DNA of 64,000 nucleotides from Leucogyrophana mollusca (lineage: Eukaryota > Basidiomycota > Agaricomycetes > Boletales), in NCBI GenBank assembly GCA_021014945.1, contig MU266365.1, forward strand, positions 1 to 64,000. The letters run 5' to 3'. The translations under genes and the position numbers were made by a program. Positions 12,249-23,598 of this stretch are shown here, one piece after another. The first letter of the stretch is position 1; each line of letters starts with the position of its first letter. A model generated the notes under the pieces. The model made no database searches and was not told the DNA's origin. It saw only the letters and a list, made by a program, of their open reading frames with translations.

Positions 12249-13136
12249 GGTGGTGGGCAGAGGAAGGTCGAGGGGCAGGGAGGATCTGGGGTGGGTTCCT
12301 CGGGGGTTCTTCTCTCCTTTATAGACGTCTCGGGGAGTAAGAAGCCCTGTTGCGTGATGAAGAATGACGTCTGAGTACAGGCGGCACGAATTAATGAAGA
12401 CTCCGGTGCTAGGGGGAATCTTTCGGCTGCATGCGAGTTGTATGAAAATGTCTTAAAGCGGGGAACAAAGTTCTGAAGATTACAGCATAGCTGTCAATTG
12501 TCTGAACCCAATCGAGGTACCAGGAGAAGAGTGCCTTTACAGTAAGTGTCCCGGAGACTATGTCTTTCGGCGCTGGCCTTGAATCTTGGGGCGCAGAGTC
12601 CTCGGACGGGCGGAACACGATATTCGTGAGTCTAACATTGGAAATCTAGAGTGACTCCTAGGATTGGCATAGTGGCTTGGAAATTGCCACCGGCCTTGAC
12701 GATCTCTCCTCGCTGGCACCAGGAATGATTGATGATAGGTGGTGAGTATGTTGTGCCGAATTCGCTTGCGATGGACGCATGGGGCATCTGGGTGCATCCC
12801 ACGGATGACCCTGCACAACATATGTTTAGCCATCGTGTTCCCGCGCGATGAGAAAAAAAAACACCAGACAGTCTGACACGGTTCGGGTCCGTACTCGCTT
12901 TCGGGCTGTCAAAATGAAACATGCAGTCTTAGTTCGCTTTCCCTGTGAAGATTTTCGCGAAGTCCTTATCGTGATAAATTGGATTTGCACTGCCGCCGGT
13001 TGATCATGAGTTTTCGACGCTATCCCCAAATTCGGCATGCTTACATTGCCGTCAGATCTTCGCATCTTGAGGACCCACAATGACCGTGAGATCAGTATTG
13101 ACTTCCTTTCCTTGACTTTCTTCCACGTTCTTCGCG
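12249..13136. other. Intergenic, divergent promoters of P450 and THI6
   Basis: Upstream regions of two divergent genes. Short minus-strand frames at 12409-12833 have no recognisable domain. Thiamine genes in fungi are often controlled by TPP riboswitches in 5' introns; I saw no convincing conserved riboswitch stem here, but could not fold the RNA. Confidence 0.45.
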
Positions 13137-15179
13137 ATGGTCGATTATTCCTTATATCTCGTCACAGGTCGAGATTTGCTACCCCAAGGAAAGGTTAGCA
13201 GTTGATTCACGATGCCGTAATCATTGCCAAGTTTATTCGAGTCGTTTTGGACAGGATTATGTGGGATCGCTAGAAGAGGTAAAACTACTGTTCTCTAGTA
13301 TGAACCATATGACTATCTGATCGGCATCTTGTACTCCACTTAATAGGCAATCAAGGGAGGGGCGACGATCGTACAAGTTCGGGAGAAAGGTGTCGACACG
13401 TTAGAAGTTGGTTAACAGGCCAGCTTGTTGGATGTTTGCTCTGACTTGCCACATATCAGTTTTTGGAGATCGCTTTGCAGTCCAAGGCGCTGTGCGAGAA
13501 ATATAAGGTCCCTCTTATCATAAACGACCGAATCGATATTGCGCTCGCTGTACAGGCGGATGGGGTACATCTTGGCCAGACAGATATGCCAGTGCATATC
13601 GCGCGAAACCTCCTCCCGCCGGGAACGCTGGTTGGGGTGTCATGCAACAATATCAAGCACATAAAAAAGGCTGTTGAGGAGGGTGCCGATTATGTAGGCA
13701 TTGGCGCCGTATGGGGAACAACCACGAAACAACTCACGAGCCCAACCATTGGTGTCAGAGGTGTGGGCACGTTGCTAGAAGCCCTGGAGGGCACAGCCGT
13801 CAAAGCCGTGGCAATCGGTATGCATGGGTCAAACTTCGTGACAGCTCCTCCATGATGCGTCACAACCCAGGTGGTATCAAATCTACTAATTTGCTCAGAA
13901 CACTTCACGGCACAGTGTCAAGCTCTGGCCGGTGTTTGGATGGAATAGCAGTCGTTTCAGATGTTTTCGCCTCCTCGGATCCACTCTCAGCGGCTAAAGA
14001 TCTGCGCGATATCTTCACGTCATTCAGCACCCACATATCGAAACAAGCTGCTCAGCTCGCGTCTTGGCAAGCATCTCCAAAGGGAACTCTCCCGCGTTAC
14101 ACGCCAGACAGTATCAAAGATGGTGTGGTCAATATCATGCGAACGATCAGAGATTCAAACCCTTTGGTCCATCAAGTAAGCCCCCGTCCAGTCCAGATCT
14201 TTCTGGGCTACTATCTCGAACACAGATCACCAATGTCGTTGTCACAAATCAATCTGCCAACGCTACTCTCGCTTTAGGCGCAAGCCCAATCATGGCCACT
14301 GCACCGGAGGAGATGTATGATCTCAGTCGCGTACCGGGTGCGCTGCTGATTAATTTTGGCACCGTAAAGGATAAGGAGGGCATGATTTTGGCGGGGAAGT
14401 TTGCTAACGACGTCAAGAAACCTGTCGTATTTGACCCTGTCGGCGTAGGGGCCACACAGTTCAGAAGAAAGACAGCCGCGGAGCTGCTAGACATATGGCA
14501 AGCAAGCGTCATCAAAGGCAATGCCGGCGAGTTGGCTGCATTAGCCGACTCCAAGGAGGTGTGTCTGATTTAGTCTGAAACACCTCTGGTGACCAATACG
14601 TCACCTACAGGTGCAGGCGAGAGGAGTAGACAGCGTTGGGTCTGGTTTCGCTGATCCTGCAGCCTTCGTGAAGGCGCTGGCAAAGAAAGAAAGTAAGCTC
14701 TTGATGATAGCATCAACATCCCTCTTTTCAAACATGTACGTCGACACAGGGTGCATTGTGGTCCTGACCAGCCCAACTGACTGGGTATCTGATGGTGACA
14801 CGGTTGTGAGGCTGGATAATGGGGACAAAATGCTCGGCAACATCACCGGATCTGGGTGCATGGTTGGAACATGCATTGCAGTATTTTGTGCTGGGTCTAG
14901 TTTACTGTGCGACGATGAAACAGCCATTGCCAGCAAGTTGGTGAAAGGAGACATGTTTCTCGGCGCAATTGGCGGGTGAGTGCGATGGGCTAAGGGGTCC
15001 TGCATATTCACATATCACCTAATTACTACAGTGTCATGGCTCTAACCATAGCGGCCGAGCTCGCTGTTGCGAGGAAGGACGTACTCGGATCTGGGACATT
15101 CCTGCCGGCTCTTATTGACGAGCTGTCCCATCTGACTCCGGAAGCTGTCCGGGAGAAGGCCAAGGTTCAGGTGCTGTAG
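13137..15179 (+). CDS. THI6: Bifunctional thiamine-phosphate synthase / hydroxyethylthiazole kinase
   Basis: Nine exons (13137-13193, 13255-13278, 13347-13406, 13460-13817, 13871-14175, 14226-14558, 14611-14692, 14750-14975, 15032-15179) give 530 residues, close to yeast Thi6. The N-terminal half (about 1-215) is thiamine-phosphate synthase, joining HMP-PP and HET-P: YLVTGRDLLP, GGATIVQVREK, INDRIDIALAV, GVHLGQTDMP, GADYVGIGAVW. The C-terminal half (about 250-530) is hydroxyethylthiazole kinase, phosphorylating the thiazole alcohol: VTNQSANATLALGASPIMA, VFDPVGVGA, KGNAGELAAL, GNITGSGCMVGT with the catalytic Cys. The two-domain fusion is normal in fungi. One intron (14693-14749, 57 bp) has no in-frame stop, so the frame reads through it; removing it restores the conserved REKER-type join before CIVVLT. 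The 24-nt second exon is small. Confidence is high. Confidence 0.96.
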
Positions 15180-15354
15180 AAGGGGCCACGGAACAACCCA
15201 ATACAATGATCAATGTATCATATAACAAATGTTCGATAGTGTTTGATTGTACCATACTTTACAGACGCCAACTTATCATTTCTTCGACGGGATCGGGAAT
15301 CATCCAACCTAGCTACCAAACGATAACACCACAATGCCAGCCTATCAATTGGAT

Positions 15355-16858
15355 CTATGCCGCCATGGAAACAGTTGTCTTATTTGGGGCATCAAGAATT
15401 CGAGAGAAAGGCATCGCGGGAGTCGGTTGCAACCAATTCTTCTCGTCGTAGGTTGCATAAGGTGGGGAGTCGATCATGTGGAACGTATACGCATATCGCG
15501 TGCGCGCGCTTGTGTTCCGTTCTGACTTGTGGAGAACACTGCCATGGATCAAGACGAGGTCACCTGGAGTCTTGTGTGAGTGCCGGTACCGCAGGATAAA
15601 TTAAGAGAAAGATCGGACCAGGTTCGCATGGCTCCATCAGATACTTCCCCTCTGAGGCAGAAGTATCAGCGGCACCTCTCTCCGGCGTAGGCTCCGGTAC
15701 ATCAAGATGTTCGAAACCGGTCCCGCCTCCGGTGGTACGCACGAATCGCTTGGTGATAGGGGTTGTGAGGTGGGATCCAGGCAAGAACGAGAGAGCCCCA
15801 TTCAAATGTGTGCATTTCTCGAGGGCGATCCAGAAACCCAAGGCAGTGGGGGGAGATGTGTACTGTCAATAAGAGGGTTATTGAAGTTACGTCCCCGAGA
15901 ACTATCAGCGGCCTACCAAAAATGTTCTACGGGACAGAATGACGACGGGGCGTTGATAAGTGTTGTATGATGTGGAGTTGACGTTTGACATACGAATCAT
16001 TGTGCTCCGGCACTATATTCTCGAGTGAGTACTTGAAGCGTAGTTAGATATGCAACATGTTTACCTGCACCACCTATCTGCGGTTGCTTGAAAATCACCA
16101 TCGACTGCAGGGCTGGTCACAACACAACCTGATTGGTAGCCGCGTGGATTCTATTTGACTGAACTTACCCACTGGATCGTTATGGAAGCGCAGGTCACGC
16201 GCGACGGACTTCATTTTCTCATTCTCGAGAGTGACTTTGCGAAAGACAGGGTCTAATTCGTGGAGAGCTGCCGCATGGCTGTGAGATTGTGGGACGCAGC
16301 AGCTAAGAGGAAATGATCCAACGCACCGTGGCCTATTTTGTTGACCGCTCTCTGCTTGTCCCTTGTCAGCTTCCCGCTGCTATCTACGGCATCTTCCTCG
16401 AGGAAATATCGTATCTTGTCCCCAGAGTTCAGAAAATAATCATCCCCTACATGGTTCTTGTCAGAGGTCGTGAACTTGGTCTTACGAAAACAAGATCAGA
16501 TTGCGAAACATGCATAGTCGGGTAGTATCTTATTGGACATACCAGTGGATGATCATCGATATTGAACTCGTCTAGCAGCTGTTTCGAGCGGGTCAGGAGC
16601 GCGTCTGTCTCGTCGTTACCCAAGAAACCAGGAATGCGAAGGTACCTGCGATAGCAAGCGAGCAATTTAGCTTGATACTGATAGCTCTTTATGTTGCGAT
16701 GAGATTTGGAATCGACTTACCCGTCACGGTAAAACTATGGGGCCAAGGATAGGTGTGTTAGAGTCAGTGATTGTGCCATATTCCGACCAAGCTACTCAGT
16801 CACCAACCTGGTCAACCTGCCCTCTTGTCAAGTATTCCAATCCTTTGCTCATGACCAT
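15355..16858 (-). CDS. Phytanoyl-CoA dioxygenase (PhyH) family protein
   Basis: Ten exons give 316 residues, near the length of human PHYHD1 (about 290): 16808-16858, 16721-16734, 16543-16645, 16327-16480, 16169-16267, 16065-16112, 15994-16012, 15917-15926, 15619-15862, 15355-15563. This is an Fe(II)/2-oxoglutarate dioxygenase fold. The iron-binding HxD is in VPEHNDS, the distal His in DLVLIHGSVLHKS, and the Arg that binds 2-oxoglutarate in SARTRYAYTFH. LRFHNDPV and LGFWIALEKC are also family hallmarks. Three exons are only 14, 19 and 10 nt, one of the smallest exon sets in the window. The acceptor CGTAAG at 16481 and the donor GTCCGA at 15618 are weak. The substrate is unknown. It is convergent with THI6 (175 bp apart). 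Confidence 0.9.
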
Positions 16859-17042
16859 TATGCTGGTACAGTCGACAAACTGTGCTGAAGGAAATGACGT
16901 GTCTGGGTGGATCACACGAAGGTACGAACTAGTAGATAGAAGATAAGATAAGCCGAAGATAAGCCAGAGCACCGGTTGGCCTCATTCTCCGATTATGCCT
17001 AATGTTATAGTACATCCGTCAACCTCCACCTCCACACAACTC

Positions 17043-19585
17043 TCACTCGAGCTCAATTATTTCAGGAGCCAATTCGTCTATATCGATATTCACGCCTTGC
17101 GAAAGTTGTTGAATAAAATGATCAATCTTCGCTTTGTGTATCCGGTGATGCTCCTGCCATCCCTTCCATGGATGGTGCGGATGCTGGAAAATGGTTAGCT
17201 CAATGTTACTATTTGAACCAGAGATAAAAAAACAAACCATCCGGCCAAATGCTTGAAAGATCTTGTCCGAAGTTCCTTCGGGCTTATGGTAGAAGTATTT
17301 GGCGAGCAGGATGTCGTCTCCACGGCTGTAACGCATCTTCTTTTCCGGTGGTTGAGGTAGGGGTTCATCCTGTTCTGTGTGATTCAACTCGTGTTTGTGA
17401 CGTCGCCAGAACTTCATCCATGATGCCCGAGAGTGATGAGGCGCCTAGCATGGTGATGTAAGCCCGACAGTACTTCAAGGGATAAATGATACTACCTTTG
17501 TGGCCACATCCTTCCAAAAGGCCACCATGTCAAACCGATCTTGGGATCTGCACAACGGAGTACGGTGCTGAGTGTATAGGTGGCTGAGAGATAGCTGTCC
17601 ATCACGTACTTCCTATATTCCATAAATCGCACCAAAAATGTGACATCTTCATCGGTAAACGCGACTCCTTTCCCGGTGGTACTCCTAAAAAGAGCCCTCG
17701 GTGGTGTTGGGGATCGATTGCGTGGCTGGTTCCCTTCGAGTCGCATGCGCTGCTGCGCGACGGCGATAATGCCAGGCCCTGTACCCGCTCGCACCGGCTC
17801 CTCCTCCTCTGGTTCGGGTTCCCCGTCGTGCTGAGAACCGGTGTCGCCTGCATCCATCGAATATCCGCCAAGACGAATTTGGTGTTTGTTGCAGTATCTC
17901 CGCCAGGAGTAGAATCTAGTTGCACGTCAACAGCTGGCGATCCATCACGCACAGTTTACTGACGTATGATGGGGGGCCTAAAGAATACAAGCATCAGATG
18001 CTTGTCACAGGATACAATGGTTGATACATACTTTAATGGCTACTCTCTCACAAATTTCTCGCAAGCTAAGCCTTCTGGTGAATATCATATCACACGGAGC
18101 CTGGCGGATACACACCTCAGAACCAAACCTTGTTCCTGACAGTAGTCAATATATTTCTTGAGATAAAGCACGTCGTCTGAAGTGAACAAGTTTCCGCCAT
18201 ACGTGCTTTTGATCACACGGCTTGGAGGTGTCGGAGACCTAGCAGCAGGATTGCGTCGGTTCAGCACGAGGGTCGAAGGAGGTGCAGCAGGTGTCGCCTA
18301 TGACGAGATCGACGAGAGCCACATAAGCTCAGTTTAGGTCAAAGAGGATAAACAAACCTGGGTACGCGTTCGCTTGCGGCCACGAGGCTTGTCGGTCGCG
18401 TCTGCTGTAACAGTCGAAGGGCCGGCGGTTGACGGGCCAGCCTCGGGCATGAAGGATCCAGCCTGATCGTAAGCCTGATCGTACTGAAGACATGCGGTCA
18501 GCAGTATGGAAAACCCTTTATGTTTGATGAACTGACTGATTGATCGTAAGTGTATTCATGGGGCGGACCAGTCCAGTCAGTTTGGTCATCTCGGTACCTG
18601 TAGTCGTAGGGTGGGGCGCCGGGCCCTCCAACCATATGAGGTGGCGGAGGGCCCTGAGGGAAACTTGCTTCCCATGAATCTTGTCGATAAGGATCCGCAG
18701 GTCGCGGTACAATCGGCGGTGGTGGAGGCGGCGGCGCAATATGGGTTTGTTGAGGAGCGATGGCATTTGGGGCCTGCCACGATTGCGGTGGGCCGGCGGT
18801 GGGTGGCTGCATTCCCTGGCTGATGGGATGGGCGAATACCGGGTATGGATATGGGGGTGGCGGGTGAACAAGAGGCCCTGGCGGAGGCATCGGAGGCATA
18901 GGTTGCGGAGGTCCAGCTTGGGGTGTGCTCTGAGAAGGGACGATCGGAGGTTGATTCACTCTAAACAGACAACATCAGTAGAGGGGACGTTTGTGTTTGA
19001 GGAGTCAACGTACTTCTCCGTGCCGGTAACTTTGCACCCTGCCCAATTGGTTTGGAATGTTTGGAGAACGTTAGCACGAATACACTCCTGGACCCATCTA
19101 TAGTGAAGAACCATTTTGCCTTTCTTGCCAACATATTGGCGGTATAGATTCTGACCGGATTCTTTGTGAGGATCGACTGTACGATGACGGATCGCCAATA
19201 AGCATGATGGACTGAGTATAGTCTTATTAGATACTCACCGAGCAAGTACGGGGTTCCGCTGTATCCCGGCGTGACTGTTCCGCCGCGTTTCTGTAAGGGG
19301 ATGATGTTTAGGTGTCAAATTCCAGTGCTCGCAATGAAACAACGTTTCATGCGCGTGCCCTCATGGCTCCTCGACCTCACTTCGGACGCGACTTACCGTA
19401 ATAGATGCAACTACAGCATCCCTATCATCAACGTCCTTCTCAACGTACATCGCGAGTGGCGTGCCCATCATGGGCTCCAGAAAAAGCTTGTCATTGGGCG
19501 CGATGGACCCGCTTGGCGGTGGTGGCGCGGGCACAGCGGCGCTTTGTTCATGCTGTGTGCGTCTAGTAGAACGAGCTGGTGCCAT
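17043..19585 (-). CDS. RAP1: Rap1-like telomere protein: BRCT plus three Myb-type repeats
   Basis: Twelve exons (19397-19585, 19239-19290, 19014-19176, 18537-18960, 18358-18483, 18116-18297, 18032-18065, 17964-17977, 17610-17915, 17496-17547, 17238-17444, 17043-17183) give 629 residues. A BRCT domain (about 20-135) has KRGGTVTPGYSGTPYLL and GKMVLHYRWVQECI. A Pro-rich linker follows (135-280), then a basic KPRGRKRTR likely used for nuclear import. Three repeats share the pattern acidic start, REICERVA or MVAFWKDVATK, APHH or HPHH, then a W-rich helix: about 356-410, 482-530 and 552-605. The APHH signature is the Rap1-type Myb (TERF2IP Myb family). Only about 25 residues follow, so the Rap1 C-terminal domain is missing. 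One exon is 14 nt. The start at 19585 is the first ATG in frame. The family is clear; orthology to yeast Rap1 is inference. Confidence 0.85.
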
Positions 19586-20689
19586 GGGTCTTCGCCTGGA
19601 AAGTGATGGGAGTTGGAGTCCTGGAGTCCTCGAACAAGGTTTCAACTTTGGGCGGAGTTGCAGAACGGTGCATTCGGAGATGGAATATTCTATTACAGCG
19701 AAGAGACTGCAGCATCGATACTACTGATCATGAAGGTTTCATTTGTCCCCAGCTCCATTCCTAGTTTTGTTGTGGAACCATGTGCGATGCCATTGCTCGT
19801 GAATTCGCAAAAGATCGCCAGATTATGCGGCTTTCGGCTTATCGGGCCCTGGCAATTGGATCACTGACTCTTACCTGCATTTCGACGTTTCAATTTGCTA
19901 ATTGGACGCTTCATGCCTGCCTCTTACCAAGATTCTCAGCTTTTCCAGTCCTGTGCTATCGGTGTTTCACAGCACGACCTTTCGAAACCAGGCTGACCCC
20001 CCGGTGGAGAAAAAGGTACCAATCAATATTCCGACCGCATCACCACCGAAAACATAAAGCAACCCCCCAGCCGCCCAGCATCTCTCTATTGGATTGTGCC
20101 GTGCCATCACCCCGAGCCGTTCGCAAGGTGTGATTTGATTCTTAACGGCAAGTAATTCCACATGCCATTCGCTCGTAAAGTCAGCAGGTAACTGAGCGCT
20201 TGTTCTTGTACCGTGCGGAAGGTACGTTATTATCGAACAAGAGACTTATCTGAGACTGGACAATCTCCCCCTAACTTACGCTCTCACCGTTCCTGGCAGC
20301 CATCACCTCGCTTTCCCGTCGCTCTCCTCCTGCGTAGATGTCTTCTATAGATCCGCGGGACCCGGCTGCAAGTCTGGGTTCCTGAGACGAGTATCATTAG
20401 ATTATGATCTCCAATGAGGCATCTAAGACAGAGGAACCTGGCTTCAGCATCTCACAGTGAGGACATGTTCCTTTTAATTCCGCTGCTTAGTCGCCGACAC
20501 ATATTGATATCAGTCTCAATATTAGAGAGATATTCAAGGTAATAGTTTTGGACCATCTGTTCCATCTAGCCCTGGGCGGTACTCGTATCTTCAGGGTCCG
20601 GCTGCAAGCATGATGCTCCACGTAGTGGATGAGGATCGAATGTAGCGGTTTCATTTCAAGCTTCTTTGTCGCAATCTTGGACTAGAATG
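19586..20689. other. Intergenic, no gene seen
   Basis: 5' flank of the Rap1-like gene and about 1 kb without coding signal. Short frames do not join into a plausible protein. Confidence 0.45.
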
Positions 20690-21075
20690 CATGTCGAAGC
20701 GATCCACGACTTTGACCAGTGACGCATACCGAGCCAGTTTTCGACGGCGAAGTCTCTTTAGGACAGGAAAAACAGGAAGTTGTGGTGAAATTGGGCAACG
20801 AAAACGTTTTGTGCTTGTGCCGTATCTGAGGCTGCCTCCGTGGGCCACGGAGGGACCCTGCACAGCTCAGTCAAGTTCTGCCGAGACCTTCCGTCAACTG
20901 CCAGGCATTACCAGTTCTGCCGAACCGGTTGGCAAAACGGGCCACGGCTGACATCCTCTGCCACCCACCTACGGACAACACTAGGTTCAGGGTCCTCTAC
21001 GAGATTCGTAGGAGCGACTGGCGCTCGCGAGGCCGGCAGCGGCAAGGAGTCCCGCGAGACTTTTTTGAAAGAGTA
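20690..21075 (-). pseudogene. Relic of a small secreted cysteine-rich protein gene
   Basis: This stretch is a degraded copy of the gene at 45125-45568. The minus strand at about 20700-20800 aligns with 45265-45350 almost base for base and encodes a broken version of the block VAQFPHNYLFFLSYKDCAVD, with a stop in place of the Tyr. The segment at about 20985-21065 matches the signal-peptide end (LAAAGLASA). The middle has diverged and frames disagree. No intact reading frame remains. Confidence 0.7.
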
Positions 21076-23598
21076 TCCTCTGTAACCCCTTCTATACATC
21101 AGAACAACCGGAAGGCACAGATAATGAGCGGTACGGACGTTCCGGACGGGTCGGTAGGGAGATATCGCAGAGCCAATATAATGAGATCCTTCGGTAGAGG
21201 CAGCCTCCACGACCCACTCCTGCAATTGCAGCGGTTGAAGATATGGTCATGCTGGCCACCCGGTGTCAAGGTCGTTGAAACTATGTAACTGCGGTCCGCA
21301 ACCAATGGCACATGCCTTCCGACGCTTCGCATTCAGCCCCACAGGCCGCTACGGCGTCCTTGTCGAGGCAGGGCTTACAATTACAGTATATCGCAACTCC
21401 TGCCTGCCGAGCTGATGTCAGGCTACTCTCTAGGCGAGGGGTCCCTTCTCAACAGACGTCCGTAGGTGGCGGTTCTATCTCCTTTGAGGTTGTTTCCTGA
21501 TCCACCCCCTGGATAACTCTCACCGACAAGACTACTTGGTTGACGTCGACGAGTGGAGACAATCATATCAACACGACAGGATCAAGAAACCAGCTGCGGG
21601 CCATTCGAGGTCCTTATTTGGTCGGCAAGCAGCCGACGAACCAGAAGATTTTTAGATTGTCCTTGCATGCGCACCTGCAGTGTGCTGCTAGGCCCATCCT
21701 ACCTAAGATCGCGAGTTTTCTTGTGCGCATACGAACACTGAGGGTATCCCACGCGGTTAAACATGTGTCGTTGAGGTGTTAGGCGAGCGTTTCCTTCGCC
21801 CAACTGCTAATCAAACTTCCAGAAGTCGCAGCGCTTCCTGTGCTTTGCAACGCATGCTTTGGTAATTATGACTTTGGGTGGCCGGTTGTACCAGCAAACT
21901 CTGGGTCACACACCACCCGCCGGAGCCGAGGTTGCTCTGAAAAAAGAGCAAGTAGCCAGGCCAATCATGTCGATAGCACATTCCATTTTCACGAGCACCA
22001 GTATATGAACGAACATACCAAAATTTTGCTACACGGCGCCATCACCGCGGGTGACGAGGGAATGGCCTTGCGACCAAGAATCCACCGTATATATTCAGGA
22101 GCTGTGTTTGTTTCATCACCGTAGCCATCAGTGGAGCAACAGACTTTTGGTGCGTGAGACACGGAATAGACTATGTTCACCCCTTTATATCGCGACCGTT
22201 GCGTTGTCCAGGGGTCTGGACCTTCAGATTTTCGACCTGACTTCTCGGTCTCACCGTTTCCACATGAAGCAGAGATGATGGCGCATCAGAGGATCGAAAA
22301 ATCACGGGTGCGGTGCGGAGGGCATCTCTCACGGGATACCACTCACGTCACATTCCATCCCAGCCAACCATAATTCACTGAAACTGGTGAGATAGATTTC
22401 GGCAACCTCTGCTTGGCTCGGATTGATTGCCCAGATTTACAGTTGCGAAAGTGAGTGGACGCAGCTACAAGTGTATGAAACCCCTCGAGCTTGGTGTAAT
22501 ACCTCAGGCGCAGAATATCCCGTCGGTGCAGGCACGCACCTTTGCGTTTCAGGATGATTGCAAGGTTGTTCGTAGTCGGGCATGTGTTATAGCAACTGCT
22601 GAGTATACCTGCGAAGCCTCAACGCGTCATGGCTATTCTTGACCACGAGCGTGTGTCTCCATGAGGCGAATTCTAGAAGCCCGAACTTGGACGAGATGCG
22701 GTCTGTGGGAACGCTTAATGGGTAGCAGGTCGAGACGAGTTCGCGAAGTTTGTCTCTGAGTAGTTCTGACACGTCCGGCGGAACAATATTGTGTTGTGGC
22801 AGGTTAAAACGAACAGTAGGCCGGCCTTGCAGGGGCAGCGCAAGTCATACAACCACCACGGAAGTCACGGGCACTGCTCACGAAGGAGATTTTCCTGATG
22901 GCATGCTCAGGCGGGCACCGACAAGAGCAACATTGAAGGACACTCGTAACTGGGTCACCTGAGCTGCGCTCTAAAATTTCGACAAACCGCTTTCACGAGG
23001 CGCTGGAAACCTGTGGTGCCCACTACACAGTGAAACAGTACTTGGCGCCCATTACACTATGAGAATAGGGTGATAAAACTAGTGCTGTAAGCCAATGACT
23101 GCGACCAAGCGCACAGCGCTGAAGTGAGATTAAACGGAAGTGACACATAAGATGAATTAAAGCGGACTATGCGCGCCGCAGAGCCATCGATCCGAAAGAG
23201 ACACAATCGATGGCGAGTGCCACTGTGTCACCTTAAGCGCTGAGCAAGTACGTGGATTGCAGTGGCCGCGTCCATGGATTTCGAGGTGCCGTTGTAGACG
23301 AACAAAAACGACGAGGCAGATGCCGGGGCCACCACGATTAATTGTGCCACACGGGTTATGGTTTGTTAAGCGAAAACAATACCAAATCAATCAATAAACG
23401 ATTGCAAACCCAATATTTGCTATTGTTTGTATGAATCAACAGGCCCACGGCGGAGTTTGAATGGGTATAATCTATGAGGTTCGTGTGGCAAGCTTGTGCA
23501 ACAACTGTTCCCGCCGTTTCTGCCTCGCCAACCTAGTTCACATATCTTCTCCAGTTTTTCATTTCCAAGGCAGTTCTCATTCTTTTCCTCTCGCCGCA
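21076..23598. other. Gene-poor stretch, no gene supported
   Basis: About 2.5 kb with only short, unconnected frames on both strands. I found no domain, tRNA, simple repeat or transposon end. The last 100 bases before 23599 are the 5' leader of the Cdc24-like gene and are rich in C and T. Confidence 0.4.

Noticed and set aside
12249..13136. A TPP riboswitch upstream of THI6
   Set aside because: I looked for conserved riboswitch cores and saw none with confidence; an RNA covariance search would be needed.
10661..16858. A secondary-metabolite cluster around P450 and the dioxygenase
   Set aside because: No backbone enzyme (PKS, NRPS, terpene cyclase) is present, and THI6, a primary-metabolism gene, lies between them.
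21076..23598. A transposon in the gene-poor stretch
   Set aside because: No transposase or reverse-transcriptase motifs, terminal repeats or target-site duplications were recognised.
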